This document shows positions 11,278 to 23,823 of a DNA stretch of 64,000 nt, one piece after another. This DNA is from Albifimbria verrucaria (taxonomy: Eukaryota; Ascomycota; Sordariomycetes; Hypocreales; Stachybotryaceae). Both the position numbers and the translations under genes were made by a program. The stretch's first letter is position 1; every line of letters starts with the position of its first letter. Location of the stretch: assembly GCA_020081605.1 (NCBI GenBank), contig JAHREC010000023.1, forward strand, positions 124,001 through 188,000. Direction: 5' to 3'. The notes below the pieces were generated by a model that had not been told where the DNA came from, searched no databases, and was given only the letters and a program-made list of their open reading frames with translations.

Positions 11278-12203
11278 TCAGAAGCCATACTGTATCCTTC
11301 CTTTACGAAACTCGTCATGCCAGGATTCGAGCTCCCAATCTCCCCATTTCTTGCACTCGGAGACGCTGACAAGCTGGACCAGTAGTTCGACCCTTTGCTT
11401 GGTGAGAGCACGCACTGCCCGTGTGAGAGGATCGCGCCCGTTGTAGCCTGGTCGTGGAAGCCGGAGTGTTTTCAATTTAGTTGCCCAACAAGGATGCTCC
11501 CGCAACTTATTAAGGGTCGATCTATCCAGCTGATTTTTTCCTTGCCGACTATGTATTGTAAGCTCTATGTAAGAGATGTCAGGGCAATACCTGAATAGGG
11601 CTTTAAGCGTGATGTCCTTGAGGCCTGAGGTGCCCTGAAGCCGCATGCTGCGAAGACTAGGACATAACTTGATAAGACGAATCACAGCCTCGTCTGTGAG
11701 TTCATGAGCCGAATTCTTGGCACCATAACTCACATCATCGAAATGGAACGTAAAGTGCGTCAGATTATGACATAGATGAGGCCCAACTGAGATCAGTTCA
11801 TTGATATGTTCACTGCTTTGATTCAGCATGCGTATGAGGTTGGCTGTGTGCGGGATGTTAGGGAAGGGAATCTACTCTTTCAGAATGAACCCAGAGCTAA
11901 ATTTCACCATCTTTGTCTCATATCCAAGCCAATTCGGATGGTTTGTTTCCCATTCCTCATTGTCTCGAAAGTTCACTTCCTCTCGCCCCTATTCTTTGGT
12001 GTTGCGGTCTTGCATGCCGCATGAACTCCTTTGGCTATAAGTCCTGCCGGGTCCGTTGAGAATTCGCAGGCGGCTTCAGGTGCTATATGGGCCTCACCGG
12101 CTCCGCTGGTTGGTTGCGCTGGGGCTTCTCCCGTGGATTTGGCATCGCGTTGGGCCGCAGCCGTTGCGCGCTTGTGAGCTTTGAGCGCACTTGGAAGCGC
12201 CAC
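11278..12203 (-). pseudogene. F-box/leucine-rich-repeat-type relic
   Basis: The upstream frame (12203-11973) begins MALPSALKAHKR and reaches KNRGERK. In the same frame past a TGA follows FETMRNGKQTIRIGLDMRQRW, then two more TGA codons. After one missing base at TT 11858-11859 the frame continues as NLIRMLNQSSEHINELI and leucine-rich segments (LTHFTFHFDD, CPSLRSMRLQGTSGLKDITLKALFRYCPDISYIEL). The layout is that of fungal proteins with irregular LRRs that follow an F-box-like start. Three in-frame TGA codons make it a true pseudogene unless introns remove them; one candidate (GTGAAA...CTAAC...CACACAG) does not restore the frame. Confidence 0.5.
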
Positions 12204-13696
12204 TGCTACTCTCCTTTTTACCCTGCGTCCGGATAGGCGGCATCTCTCTTATAAATCTTGATGGTAAGATGATCGTGGTGGATGACTTAATTAACGATGC
12301 TAAAAACTAAGTCAGCATGCCCCAATTCCATTGGCTGGCTGACTATGCTCGTGACCTGTTTCTAACTGCCTTGCACCAAAATTGCTGATTAATCAAGGAG
12401 CCACGGGCAGGTTATTTGACCTAGCGTTGTGTCGGGCGTTGAGGACAGGCACATCTGAGGCTTCAGACAGTTCAGGGATGGAATCATCATGGAATCCGAA
12501 GCAAAAGCAGAAATTGCGGTCATGGTGGCCCTATTCCATTCACCTGACCTCGGTAAAATGAGTCATTAAGGACTCCTGGGAGCCTCACTAAACATTCGAC
12601 TCATCGAAATGCAAAGTTACAGCCTCATCGAGCCTTTGAACTTACCGAATGCAACGAAAATGGCATCTCGTAGTATATAAGGGTATTGTTTGTCGTAGAA
12701 TTAAATTTTATGTCAATTCAGTACAACAGCACTTTGGGCACGAAACAAGTGCCAGGCCGTATCGTAAAATGGATAGCCATACTGATTGTCGTGTCTGGCT
12801 GATGTTCCACTGTGGATTGCTCCCACAAATTCGTTATACGCCCTTTCAAGCATATCAGTATCTCTGCCGGGTTATTCCGGCTCATTGCAGCCTCCACACT
12901 CCATTAACATGGGACGAACTCTCAATCTTCCTTCTTGCTCGTCATACATATCGCCTCCCGCCGCTTGTCACGGCCAATATATGCATACCTATCTCCGCTT
13001 GTCACGCCCTGTAGGCGCTAGTAACTACCAGCATAAATTATCTTCAACAGGGGATGAAACCGAAAGGGCTATCATAACTGTCGGCTTTCTTTGCAGGAAA
13101 TTCGGTTACAAGTACATGCCCTAGTTGACCCTAGATATACATCTCTCAGCTCTTACTCTTCATACTCGCGCATATTATAATAGGATTAGCGAAATAGTAT
13201 TAGACAGAAAGACAATCGAGTTACTATATATTATCAATGCTTTCTTGCAGCTCTTGTTTCATAATCAAATATCTAGATACAGTGTTAGTTAAGTTGTTGA
13301 TGAGATGCTCTATTTTCAGTCCGTTTTCTGGCCTCTGCAGGACTTACTTTACTATTTGCATGGCTATGCTTTGATCAATCAACTGAGCGTATTCATGCCA
13401 CTGTAGTCTGCCCTGATTGGGTCGCGGCACGCGGGGCGACTGACTGCCTGTAAGCTATATCAAATGTGTTGTTAGGGACTCGAAACCGAGGGGCAGTGGC
13501 CCTCCAGTCGCAACTTAAGCGCATATGTGGAGAATCGGGCAAGGGTCTTGCACAGCCGCTGACAGATGACGACGGCTTCAACTTGATTGGCAATGGACCG
13601 GGTTAGTCGGCCTATTTCTGTGCATCTGATGAGGCTGATTGGCTGAGATGGTGGGGCATCTTATCACGGTGGGCGATACGCTATGTTGTCAGCTGG
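12204..13696. other. No supported gene
   Basis: About 1.5 kb with only short ORFs on the plus strand (12649-13124) lacking motifs. It separates the F-box relic from the PD-(D/E)XK gene. Confidence 0.5.
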
Positions 13697-15638
13697 TTGT
13701 TTCACACTCCACTTTCGGTATTCGCCTCCGTCGCGACCTTTGCCAGATCAACCTTAAGAACCTGTGTCGCCGCACATCTGCGCGATCCATCTCCAAACTC
13801 CGAGGATGGTCGAGCTACACGGCTACCTATTCTCTCCAACGAATCGCACAAAGCGCCCACGACTGTGCGAGCCCTGAACGCCCGACACGCAGACGCCGAA
13901 GAAGCGCAAGCTTCACCATCCTTCAGTTCCCCTCCCCAATTCTGGGATAACCTCTCTCAGCCAGTCCTGACGAAAAACGCACTGCGAGAGTTGGATCGCC
14001 GAAACAGTAAAGGCAACCATCAGAGTCGCGCTTGTGCTCCCAGTCGACGGTATCATACACGCAACACATCCACCACGACAGGGAAGACATTTCCCCTACT
14101 GCACAGCAAGTCCTCTCACGAATACCTCCGACCGGTCGGGCGCAACTCCAACGTTCGGCGAGACACGGCGGTCCTGATTTGAAAGATCTTCGAGGGTATG
14201 AGTCTTTTCCAATAGTGATTCACCCGTGACACTGACTTGAACAGCATCCTCCTCCCAACAGCCTCGAAATGAGTTCGAGCCAATCGAGTCTTGGTCGTCG
14301 CAAACGAGGCTCACAATCAACAGTCCAGAGTACTGCGACACCAGATACTACAACAACACGAAGTACAGGGCCATACGATCGTGCTTTTCAACAACACTTG
14401 ATTGATCATCATATATTCCCTCCCAGATACGAGTATCCCAACGGGGACGAATTGCCCGAACCTGAGAATCTCGACGATATCCGCAGAGTGTTGGAGCAGC
14501 CTAGGCAATCCTTATCCCCAAGCCGGTTTACAAAAGAGGATTTTAAGAAGTTTGAGCGTGCAGACGCTCATGCGACAAAGGAGAGTCGAGTGGTCGCAAC
14601 TGTGATTCCAATAATCGAGGGAGATGTAGGTGATCCGAGTTGTGTTGCAAGCGATGTTGCATGCTCGAACCTCGACCACTTAACGGACGGGTCGCTCGTC
14701 TGTGCCAAACCGGATTTATATTACGGTGCCCGGCCGGAACAGTTGAAAAAGGAGATTCGAGACGAGTTGAGTAACTTGATTGTCCCTTCAACACAGGACG
14801 ATCTACCGATCTTACCAAACAATTTCCTTGAGGTTAAGGGACCGGACGGCTCCTTATCGGTGGCAACTCGTCAAGCGACATATAACGCAGCTCTCGGCTC
14901 CCGGGCTCTTCATGCTCTCCAGACATATGGCGCTGTTGATCGGGCATATGACAACAACGCCTACACGCTCGCTTGGACATATCATGGAGGCACTCTGAAG
15001 GCTTATACAAACCATCCTATTCCGCCATCGACTCCGCAATGCGGCCTGGTTATGCGATGAAACAATTAAAGGGCTGGTCCTTGACAAGCGATATTGATAC
15101 TTTTCGTCAAGGAGCTACTGCGTATCGAAATGGTCGAGATTGGGCCAAGTTGCAGCGCGACCAGGCTATTGCGAAAGCAAATGAGATGGTAACTGATGCA
15201 GTTACTACCAACGTACAGCATAAGAGTCCAGCCTCAGAAGACTGCTCTGAGAACACCAGTCACTTCACAAGCAACGAGCCCAGCCTTGCTTCGCATCACA
15301 CCACAGATACTTCTGAGGATGAGCTTTCTCTTGAGTTTTCGCATCCTGCTAAGCGCTCACGATCCCCAGAAAAGCAGGCTTCAGTTGTGAGCTCTACTCA
15401 GGAGACCAAGATGGAATTGGGAGGAAGATATTGCATGTGCCAAAGCTGGGTGCACTCGGTGGGGTTAAAGGCGCAATGCAAGATCGGGACATATATCGCA
15501 GAGATAGAGAATCTTAATGAGATGAATGACTGTTACAGAGGTCAACTTTTGTGTCTAACCCATGTTTGCGGAACAAGGGGCCTACTTCTAACTCACGGTG
15601 GGAACAAATATGGAAAACCTGGAGAAAAAGGCGTCTAG
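13697..15638 (+). pseudogene. PD-(D/E)XK-like fungal protein (DUF7924 type), frameshifted
   Basis: Conserved blocks in order: PPQFWDNLSQPVLTKNALRELDRRN (frame 13697-14182); GGPDLKDLRGY (another frame, to 14195); a 66-bp intron 14196-14261 (GTATGAG, CTGAC branch, AACAG); GPYDRAFQQHLIDHHIFPPRYEYP; LSPSRFTKEDFKKFERADAHA; GDVGDP; then AKPDLYYGARPEQL and NNFLEVKGPDGSL, which give the P-D and E-V-K residues of a PD-(D/E)XK nuclease-like core. After one missing base at CC 15034-15035 the frame continues RPGYAMKQLKGWSLTSDIDTFRQGA. The Ser-rich C-terminus is variable. A further frame change lies at about 14030-14100. The family is large in Fusarium-like fungi and of unknown function; catalytic activity is inferred only from the motif. 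Confidence 0.65.
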
Positions 15639-15919
15639 AAGTCTAATGGGGCCTCCGATGGACCCTGATTCGGTGTGTATTGTAAGATGGTCGATGCATT
15701 ACGGTACTGTATAGTACATTAGCAGCCAGGAGTAAGATTTAAAGGAATTATCGGGCCATGTAGTTATACCTCTCCGTAGAAAAGTTTCATTAAGAGCCCC
15801 AGCAAAATTTTTGAGTCTTCTTCTTGCCACACCCCATCAGTGTAAAGTCCATCACCAACCTTACGCTAGGAATGACCCCAAAGTTGTGTGAGACACGTGA
15901 CTACGGTTGGCTGGGTTCC

Positions 15920-17508
15920 CTAAGTTAACCGTGCATTGTCCTGCTTACGAGCTTCTTCAATCCATTTCCACAATCTGTGGTCAGCAAGAAAGCTCGGGTT
16001 CATCTCTGACATTAGAGTCAGCTTCCTCGCTACAGCAACGGCATCTGAATTCACGGTTCTGCTCGGGATAAACCAAGCTCGCTCCTTCTCTTGCAACTCT
16101 TCTGCTGTTATGTCATCCTCTTGTAACTCAGCAAGAAGTTTCCTATTTTCATCTCGGTCGGCCCGTTCATGAAGGAGCCAAAGAATATCTTTTGAGCTGC
16201 CATCCTTCCCAGTGATGTCTTTATATATAAGCTCATACAATCTCTTAAACTGCTCATGGTCATTTTTAGAGAGGAGTCAGGTTAGCCGGGAGAAATACCA
16301 TATCCTCTCTGACACTTCCCAAAGAGTTACATAGGAAATGGTCGGGTTATGTGTGGTGGCATATTGGCTAAAACCTATTCGGAAGGCAGCCGCAAGAAAT
16401 CCTGATAGCGGTGTATTTGAGCTCCCTAGTGATGGAGGTGCAAGCAGTTCCGTGACTGGTCCCGATATTGCCGAACTCCAGTCAATAATACAAGTGACAT
16501 TGAAGTTATCGTCAATATAAAGATTGCCAAGATGAAGATCTGGGTGGGAAAGAGCGAAACCGTTTTGTATGCCAGAGGACAAGTAAGGGATCATTTCATG
16601 CAGAAACTGCCCTGCTATGCAGTACAGGAGCATGTTCTTACTATGATCAATTTTTGGCCAATCGTAACGAAATCGTTCCATCGTCTTCCTGCAATTTTAT
16701 AGCTTTCCATTGTCTTATAATCAAGCTTGTCGGGAACTGGCGCCATGAAGACATGTGGGGTGAGTGGAAGCTCTCGGACATGGGCTGTGAAGGCTGAAAT
16801 GAGAGATGTGTGATAATCTAGCTCTTCCTTGAATGGACCTCGGTTCAGTTCAAGTGAATCTCTCTCCTGCCAAGTGAATGATGGCGAGAGGCATTCGCCG
16901 ATAGAAGGGGTTCCCGTTTCACCGTTGATTAGCGAACCAATCTCTTCAAATCGATGATTAGATAACTCCGCCATTATTCCACCAAGTTGTCTTATGACTT
17001 TCTCGCGGTCATTGTCAGAGATGGGTAAGCGAGGTTGATATTGAGCCCCTTCCATTTTATGTGGATTGGGAGACCAATCGTATGACCCCAGTGAACGACC
17101 AGCAGCTTTACTCTGAAGGATATACGGCACACCAATATCATTATTGCTAGATGCACTGAGACAATTAACACTCTCGTTTTCTAATTTTCTAAGGAATGCT
17201 TACCTGAATGAATATACTTCTGGAACTGGAATTGAAGTGTTGGCCTTGAGATACATAAGTGTTGACGCTTCGCTAAGAAGAATTTTTGAGGCAGTTTCAT
17301 CTGAGTAAAACCCAAGAAGGTCGCTTCTAGGTGAACGAAAGACCCATTCCACACCATCATCGAAGGTTATAAAGATTACCCAGTTGAGGCAGCCGCTCTT
17401 TGGTATGTGAGATACATCGCAACTGCATGGTCGGCCGCGACGTGCTTCCGATAGAGTAAGAAGCGCTTTGAGATTGAAATCGGCGAAATAATAGATTTTT
17501 TCCTTCAT
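15920..17508 (-). pseudogene. Aminoglycoside-phosphotransferase-type (APH) kinase relic
   Basis: The ATG at 17508 starts exon 1, which ends PVPEVYSF at 17204. A 48-bp intron (17156-17203, GTAAGC...CTCAG) joins it to SASSNNDIGVPYILQSKAAGRSL. The APH core is visible: the catalytic loop HPDLHLGN (H-x-D...N) and the metal-binding IIDWSS. Fungal members phosphorylate small molecules or are of unknown substrate. Two breaks: a missing A in the T5/A5 run at 16651-16655, and an in-frame TGA at 16277-16279 in SRLT*LLS, most simply CGA to TGA. After the stop the same frame continues 115 codons of conserved helical tail. The stop is not a length error, so at least this gene is a real pseudogene. Confidence 0.7.
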
Positions 17509-18208
17509 GATGTTGAAAGTGGTTTGACTTGAGGCCAGAGTTAATCAAGAGATTCGATGAGGACGTGATTCAAGAGACGAATATGGGAGAGGTGGTCGGT
17601 TAAGTAGCGGACAGCAGCCCGGCCAGCCTAGTGCAGTTGGTAGCTGGTAGTAGGCACCGGCCCCACAGGGGCTATGCAGCCAATCCTCGTAAGCCCCAAC
17701 CGCCCTCGCCACAATCTTCGTTGCCAAGTGTGGTGGCCCCACCCCAGCGACTACTATGGGGACGAGGAATGTTACGTATTCACCAGATTAGCCTAGTCCA
17801 AACGTGGACGGCTAATAGAAACCCAGCCAACACCAAACCCTAGCCTCACCAAAGCGTAGCTGTAGGACATTTAAATTCTCAGAGAAACACTTGAATATCG
17901 GACGATCTCATCCAAGTACAATTATACATACAGCTAATTTCCGACCTAGCTGTATCATACGGAGGCTGACTACTGAGTGTAGAGGTTCTAGCCATAATAT
18001 CACGCCATACCGTACACGTATTCAATCCTTACCGCGACCTGCTGGGTTGATCCATCTATCTGAATCTAGTAGTGGTTAGAACCTCAATCCCATAATACGC
18101 AGGAGATGTGAGAAACGAACCCATGGCATCATTGTGCTGCCACTTGATCCGTCAGGGGCGAGACAACAACCCCTGAGTACCATTGCCCAGTGTGACCTAA
18201 ATATTATA
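17509..18208. other. No supported gene
   Basis: Short ORFs only; no motif seen. Confidence 0.5.
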
Positions 18209-18366
18209 TCATGTTAGCGTTATCCTGTGATCATCCACGGTCCACTGACGATCATAGAACCACACTCTGTCGCCTTCGTTGAAGAAGGCATTGGCCGTGG
18301 CTCCGTTAGGAGGGTTTGGTAAGTCACGGGGCGTGCAGGTCGCTCGGCTCTTCTCTTCTTAGGCAT
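18209..18366 (-). pseudogene. Very small fungal protein with GDRVWFY motif, one frameshift
   Basis: ATG 18366 gives MPKKRRAERPARPVTYQ. One missing base in TTT 18315-18317 separates this from FFNEGDRVWFYDRQWTVDD and a stop at 18209, together about 52 residues. The GDxVWxYDxQW pattern resembles a short SH3/KOW-type strand pair in small fungal proteins. Too short for a firm assignment; may be the start of a longer lost gene. Confidence 0.3.
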
Positions 18367-19264
18367 TTTGTGGTAACGACGCGGAGAAAGACTGCTAAGA
18401 ATAGTTAAGAATGGAGGTAATGCAATGAATCATAGTTTGATGATTGTAAAACATAGGAGGCCCTGGTTGACTTTATATAGCCAAACGTAGCAGGCATCAT
18501 ATTCATCTAACCATCTCCATGTTCCTACTCAGCCTTTCCATCTTGAGTTCTTCACAACCAACATATGGACTGGGACCAACATGTGGAAGCTCAGGCGGCC
18601 TCGTGTTTCTCCTCGTCCCGAAACCAATAATCAGAAGCCTGGCGCGTTCCAACGACCTGGCATCTGCTGATCGCCGAACTGGAAATGTTGGTGATGGTTC
18701 ACGAATTCAGAAGATCTGATTGGTTTGTTCAGACTTCCAGGTTGGTGGCTAAATAACCACCCTTTCTCGTTTAATTCTGTCATTGGTGCGGATCACACCG
18801 GCGTTGTCGCGCGCGTAAAATGGCCCACACCTGCCTTGAGTGATTAACCGCTTCCCTGCCCCCGCTTCGTGGACTAACTCATCTTTTGCCACTTAACTGG
18901 TCGACCGCTCCACATGTCTGTTCCGGTGTGTTTCAGGCATCATGTCAGCACGGGTCGTACGGTAACATATTACTACCTAATTTACTAGCTAGCTAATGTC
19001 GCCCGTTTTTCCCCAGTTTTAATAGGACGAGATCCATGTCTATTATATAGATGTGCCCCTCGCATATTCAATGAGATAAGCAGCTTAAGGAAATAGATAT
19101 CTTAATAATTATTATTAAATAATATTATATTAAATATCTATTTTAACCGAATTTAGAAAGCAATTTATAGGTTTATTAAAGAATATTAATTTAAGTAATA
19201 AAAACTATATACTAATACTAGGTGCTAGGAATCTATACATTATACCCAGGCATGCCTTATACAA
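18367..19264. other. AT-rich stretch with inverted repeat, no gene
   Basis: No coding sequence supported. 19091-19107 and 19128-19143 form an inverted repeat (AAATAGATAT arms) around an almost pure A/T centre. Confidence 0.5.
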
Positions 19265-22200
19265 TTAAAACCCTCCAATGGGCTCCCAAATATCCTCGCG
19301 CTGTGGAAATAGCACCTCGATGGTTCTCGTGTAATGGCCCGGAGACATCTCGAGCGTGATGGGACTCGCCAGAGTCTTCTGATCGAAGCCGTCAAGTATC
19401 AGATGCCGGATGACCTCGTGACTGTTGGAGCCGACCTCACGGAGCCGGAATAGGGGCTTGTTGGCAAGCAGAGAGTTCGTACCCTCCGTATTGGGCATCA
19501 GCCGGCATTGGATCGTGCTCGCGAAAATTCCGCCGCCGGAATCCGAAGCCAGATTGTGTGCGAGGTAGAACAATGACGCGCGCAGGCGCCGCGCCACGGA
19601 GAGAATGTGATCCCTGGCACAACGGTAGCCGTACTCCAAGTAAGGGGCTGTCTGGTGTTCCAGATCGTTCACCATGTAGTTATGGGCCTTCTTTCGCAGC
19701 GGCGACAGTTCCCTCACGTCGTCCAGCTTGGGCGGTTTGCTCTCCAACCCAACGTCGATCCGGTGGCAATTCTTGCCACGGGCAAACTCGATCCATTCGC
19801 GGTGGCAGTCGAGGGTCGCCTGGACCATATCAAGCCCGGTTTCCACCTTCTTCTTGATGCCCTTGGGCAAGAGACCTTTGAACCCCTCGAGATGATTGCT
19901 CTTCTTGGCCTTGACTTTGCCATCTTTATCGACTAGGATACCAGTGCCGAGGGAGAGAATAATGTCTGGCTGTTTGTTCGAATCCCAGATTCGTTCCGCC
20001 TCTTCGAAAGCGATGCCGACTGGGTTGTTTCTAACAGTGGCGCCGTCAACATAGGTTCTCTTGGTAGGCTCGTGGAAATAGGATCTGTAGAGCGTCTGGG
20101 CAGCAGAAGTGGCGCGTGCACTGTATGAATGTAGGAGTCAGTAAATTGCTGTCAAAACCTCTTGCAGGTACGCTCATATAAAAGTCTTGTTGAAAAGTCC
20201 GGGGCAGATTCTTCACTCACGCTTGCCAGATTTGAAAGTCTCGTTCTTGATCGTCTTCCCTCTGAAGGCAGTCATCTTTAATTGCAGAGTCAGCGTCTCA
20301 TCATGTCCTTTCAAAACGGGCCATGAACCAGTAATGCCTAAGGTGGAACTTACATGCTTGTCTTCCGTCTCTCAATCTGTCGACAGGGTTGCGAGAGTAG
20401 TTGGCCAACAAACATGGCTGCAGCCTCCTCTTGACACGTAACAACACCGACTTTGACGCGGTCTCCAGTTTTAAGTCTGGTGCTGAGTTGACCAAATAGC
20501 GGCTCATGACCCAGCGACTGCTCTAAAACCCCGTTGATCCCGGCACTCTTGTACTTGAAGTCGCAGAACGGTTCCGCAAGACTAGAAAGAAGGGGCACGG
20601 ATAACGCTTTGCGTGGCAAGAATGCTTGCTGCGCTAGCTCTTCAAAGCGTGCCTCGGCCTCGCTTACTGACCACCCTTTCTCGAAAATCCCCAATGCGAT
20701 GATACCCCTGAGTGAAGAAATACACATTAGCGTAGAAACATGTCATATGTGCGCTGGCAACCTGGAGCCTCATTGGAGTATGCATGGATGACATCAACGT
20801 ACCAGTACTGGTTCCGACGACCAGATCAAAAAGCTCTTGGATTCGGATTCCGTAACCAACAGCCTTTTCAATCTCTGATAAGATGACCAACTCAACTATC
20901 CCTCGGATCCCTCCGCTGAGGCAATCTGACGTTAAACATAATGCCTTGATAACCGTGACTGGGAAGCAAAACTAAACTCACCCGTCTAAAGATAGGATTC
21001 GAGCACCGGCCGTCCGAGGTTTGACGCGGATGCTCCAAGGAATCGTTGTGAGGGAGCATCCTAAAGGGCAAGACGTGATTTGCAGCACCGAATCCTCAGC
21101 CTTGGCGTCGTTGTACCTACGAATGCAGTCCTCGCAGATGCCGTGCTGATGCGGGCCACATGGCAACATATTTGTCGGCGTATTGTACAGGCAGGAGAGG
21201 CACGTTCGCTGTCCAGTGACGTTATTAACACCACTTGCTTTAGCGGCCCGGGCCAGTCTCTCGAAGGAATAGTTCCTAGTATGCAGTTTTGCTATTTCTT
21301 CCCACAACTTCTCCGCAAACGCCTCAGGATCGAAGGAGCTGATGTACTGTCCGACTTCCAGGTCTTCGTCTGACACCTGCGTTCTAAGAACATCCTTGGC
21401 GAGATGGCGAACGGGGAATTGATGACCCTTTTCGTGGCTGTCAAAGTAGTTCTGACATCTCCACATCCCTAAAGAGCTCTTGCCCTCGCAACGCCAGTGC
21501 TTATTTCGAAACTGTTCGAGACCACGGCGCGCTTCCTCAATAAGATTGTCTTTTTGCTTTTGCGTCTCCTCTGGTAGGCGGAGGTCGATTAGCAGCAGTC
21601 GGATATGAGAAGCGGCAGGGGCGTTACTATTATACTATTAGAAGGGACATGCTTACCTTTGTTCCCAGAAATGCGGATTTGTGCTCCGATGCAGGCGGCG
21701 ATATATGGGACCATCTGCATGACGAGCTTCGCCTCGCCGCCTATTTCCTCGCTTCTGTGAAGGTTCCGTAGCTTGACCATGTTCGACATGAGCTGGACAA
21801 GATGCTCACTGAATCTCCGTGGAAGGGTGAATCACCTTCTGACAGCTGATAAAAATCAAGCGAGTTCTGGTAATCGGCGCCAAAGGCCCTAATTGACTGG
21901 TGCAAATATGCTTGGAGGCTGGTCACGTCCAGGTCCACGTTCATGGAAAGCTTCTTGGCATGGATTTTCTGGGACATGTCCAGAATGTAGCCGTATAAGG
22001 CCTTAATCTGTCCCGATATTTGCTTCGCAATGGCCGGCTCGAGCGTGTGCTGCGGGATGGAAATGACTCGGAATGAGTGATAGTAGCAGTGGATCAAGTC
22101 CTCGGCCGTTCTTATTTCTCGGCCTCGTCTCGCCCATTTGGCCTGAAGCTCCGTGAATCGTTTTGATTCCTGGAAGCTTCTCAAAAGCCGACGCGTCGCG

Positions 22201-23823
22201 AAGGAGCTGTCGGCGAGGTTGTCGTGAGAGTCATGGGACATCTTGTTCAGCACAATGATGAGACCCGGGCGCACGCGCTGGTTGAGTGTTTTATCATGGC
22301 CGTCCTTTGCCCATAGGAACATTTCCTCCAAAATCGTCTGGGCTGCCCTATGTAGCACAACCTTGTTAACACATAACCTGTTTGACATATGCAGTGGCGG
22401 AATGAAAGCAAAGGGAGTCCACCTGAGGAACACTCACCTAGAGTTAGTGGTGACAAAGCATACAACGTTAGAAAAAGCATAGAGGAGCCTTGGGTAGAGA
22501 CTCTTTGTGACTATCTTTCTCGTCGTCGTGTCTACCTCTCGCGGGGTCTGCTTGTATGAATAGTAGTAGCATCTCCCATAGGGACTACCAGTCGGCCCCA
22601 TTTAAGATCAACACGACTCTGGACCGTGCTAGCGTGGTTCGACAACATGTTGTTCATCAATTCGGTTGCCTGGTCCCACCACATGGTTGTGCGTTCCGCC
22701 AATACGGTTCCTATAGAATTCTGCTTCGTGGCACGACTCCACGAAGCGTGCCCTCTTGCATTGGACGGGAGGCTTCAGGTTTCTGTACATAGTTGCTGGA
22801 CAATACTTTACGTGATATTGGTGTGTCGGTGCCCCAGAAGCCCTCACAATCTATGCGTAGATCGTAAGCAATCAGTCCTGATGGCGTGAGGGCCCAAATC
22901 TAGAGTGTAGTACGTACCCACAAACATTAAGGGTACCTCTTTGGACGACGTAGCTGGGTCGGCAAAAGGTGCACATCACTGCTTGTTGAATCAAAGTTAT
23001 GGCTAAAGGCTCCTGGAACAGGGACGCGGTAATCTTTGTGGGCCTGGGGGCGAGTAAACGAATTATGGCTCGAATGAGCGTGCTCTTTCCAGACCCGGTA
23101 TCTCCAACGAAGGACACGAGACTGGGGTATTGGCGAGGCGGCCGCTCTGGTGCCGCTGTTAAGAGTTGTTGAAGTCGGGGCCATATCCATAGCTGTGGAA
23201 AGCGCTCGGTGTTTTGCTCCTGAGGAACAGCCAGCCATGTGGACCAGACGTCATCGGCGTGAAGAGACCTGCTGTCCTTATCTAAAAACCTCGAGTCTAA
23301 GAGGTAGGCTGTGTAGATATATTCTCCAACCTCGAACTCCTGCAGGGCTTTCTATACATGACTTCTGCGTCGTCGTTGCCGACATTGTGCCGGTCGGATG
23401 GCGCGAGACAGCGTCTATGCGCTGGCGAGAGAGAAGATCCGCACCCGCCACACAAGACAAATTCAGATGGCTCGCCTCCTCTTCCACAGACACGACAGGA
23501 CATCTCGAACTTGGCTCTCTTAGCTTGCTCTATTATGCTTTCCAAGTGTTAGCCGTGATATGATTGCGAGCTGCCCTGTCAATTGTGCCCGTGTACGCAC
23601 AAGTCTCTACTGGGTTGTGGCCACCGCCCCGAAGAGGTCGCCGCCGTGCTGGAAGCTCCACTTTTGCCTCGGCTCTCCCGGTAGATATGACGATGCCCTC
23701 GAGAGCAGTGACCAGACCAGTATCGTACGGCTCGTCAGAACCTGTGTTGGCATCCATGGTCACATGGCCAGAGTCGATAGATCTGCTAGGAGGCATGGAG
23801 AACCCAAACCGAAAGGTCGACAT
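19265..23823 (-). pseudogene. Zinc finger-NTPase-RING-patatin (PNPLA) protein, multiple frameshifts
   Basis: Start ATG 23823 (MSTFRFGF). Order of domains: N-terminal Cys-rich finger (CRVCGRGG...CGGCGSSL); P-loop NTPase FVGDTGSGKSTLI near 23100, with the G4-like LIIVLNKM near 22250; helical linker; RING-like CLSCLYNTPTNMLPC..HGICEDC near 21180; patatin oxyanion loop DGGGIRG, nucleophile elbow GTSTG and catalytic YVDGATVRNNP. Introns: 22851-22917, 22348-22437, 21571-21656, 20916-20981, 20708-20802, 20276-20353, 20121-20220. Frames change at AA 23544-45, GGG 23345-47, GGG 23040-42, AAAA 22964-67, about 21815 and CCCC 20705-08, each cured by one base, plus two places (about 22720 and 20440) I cannot resolve. 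All catalytic residues are present. The fusion of an NTPase to a lipase effector is NLR-like. Role unproven. Confidence 0.75.
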
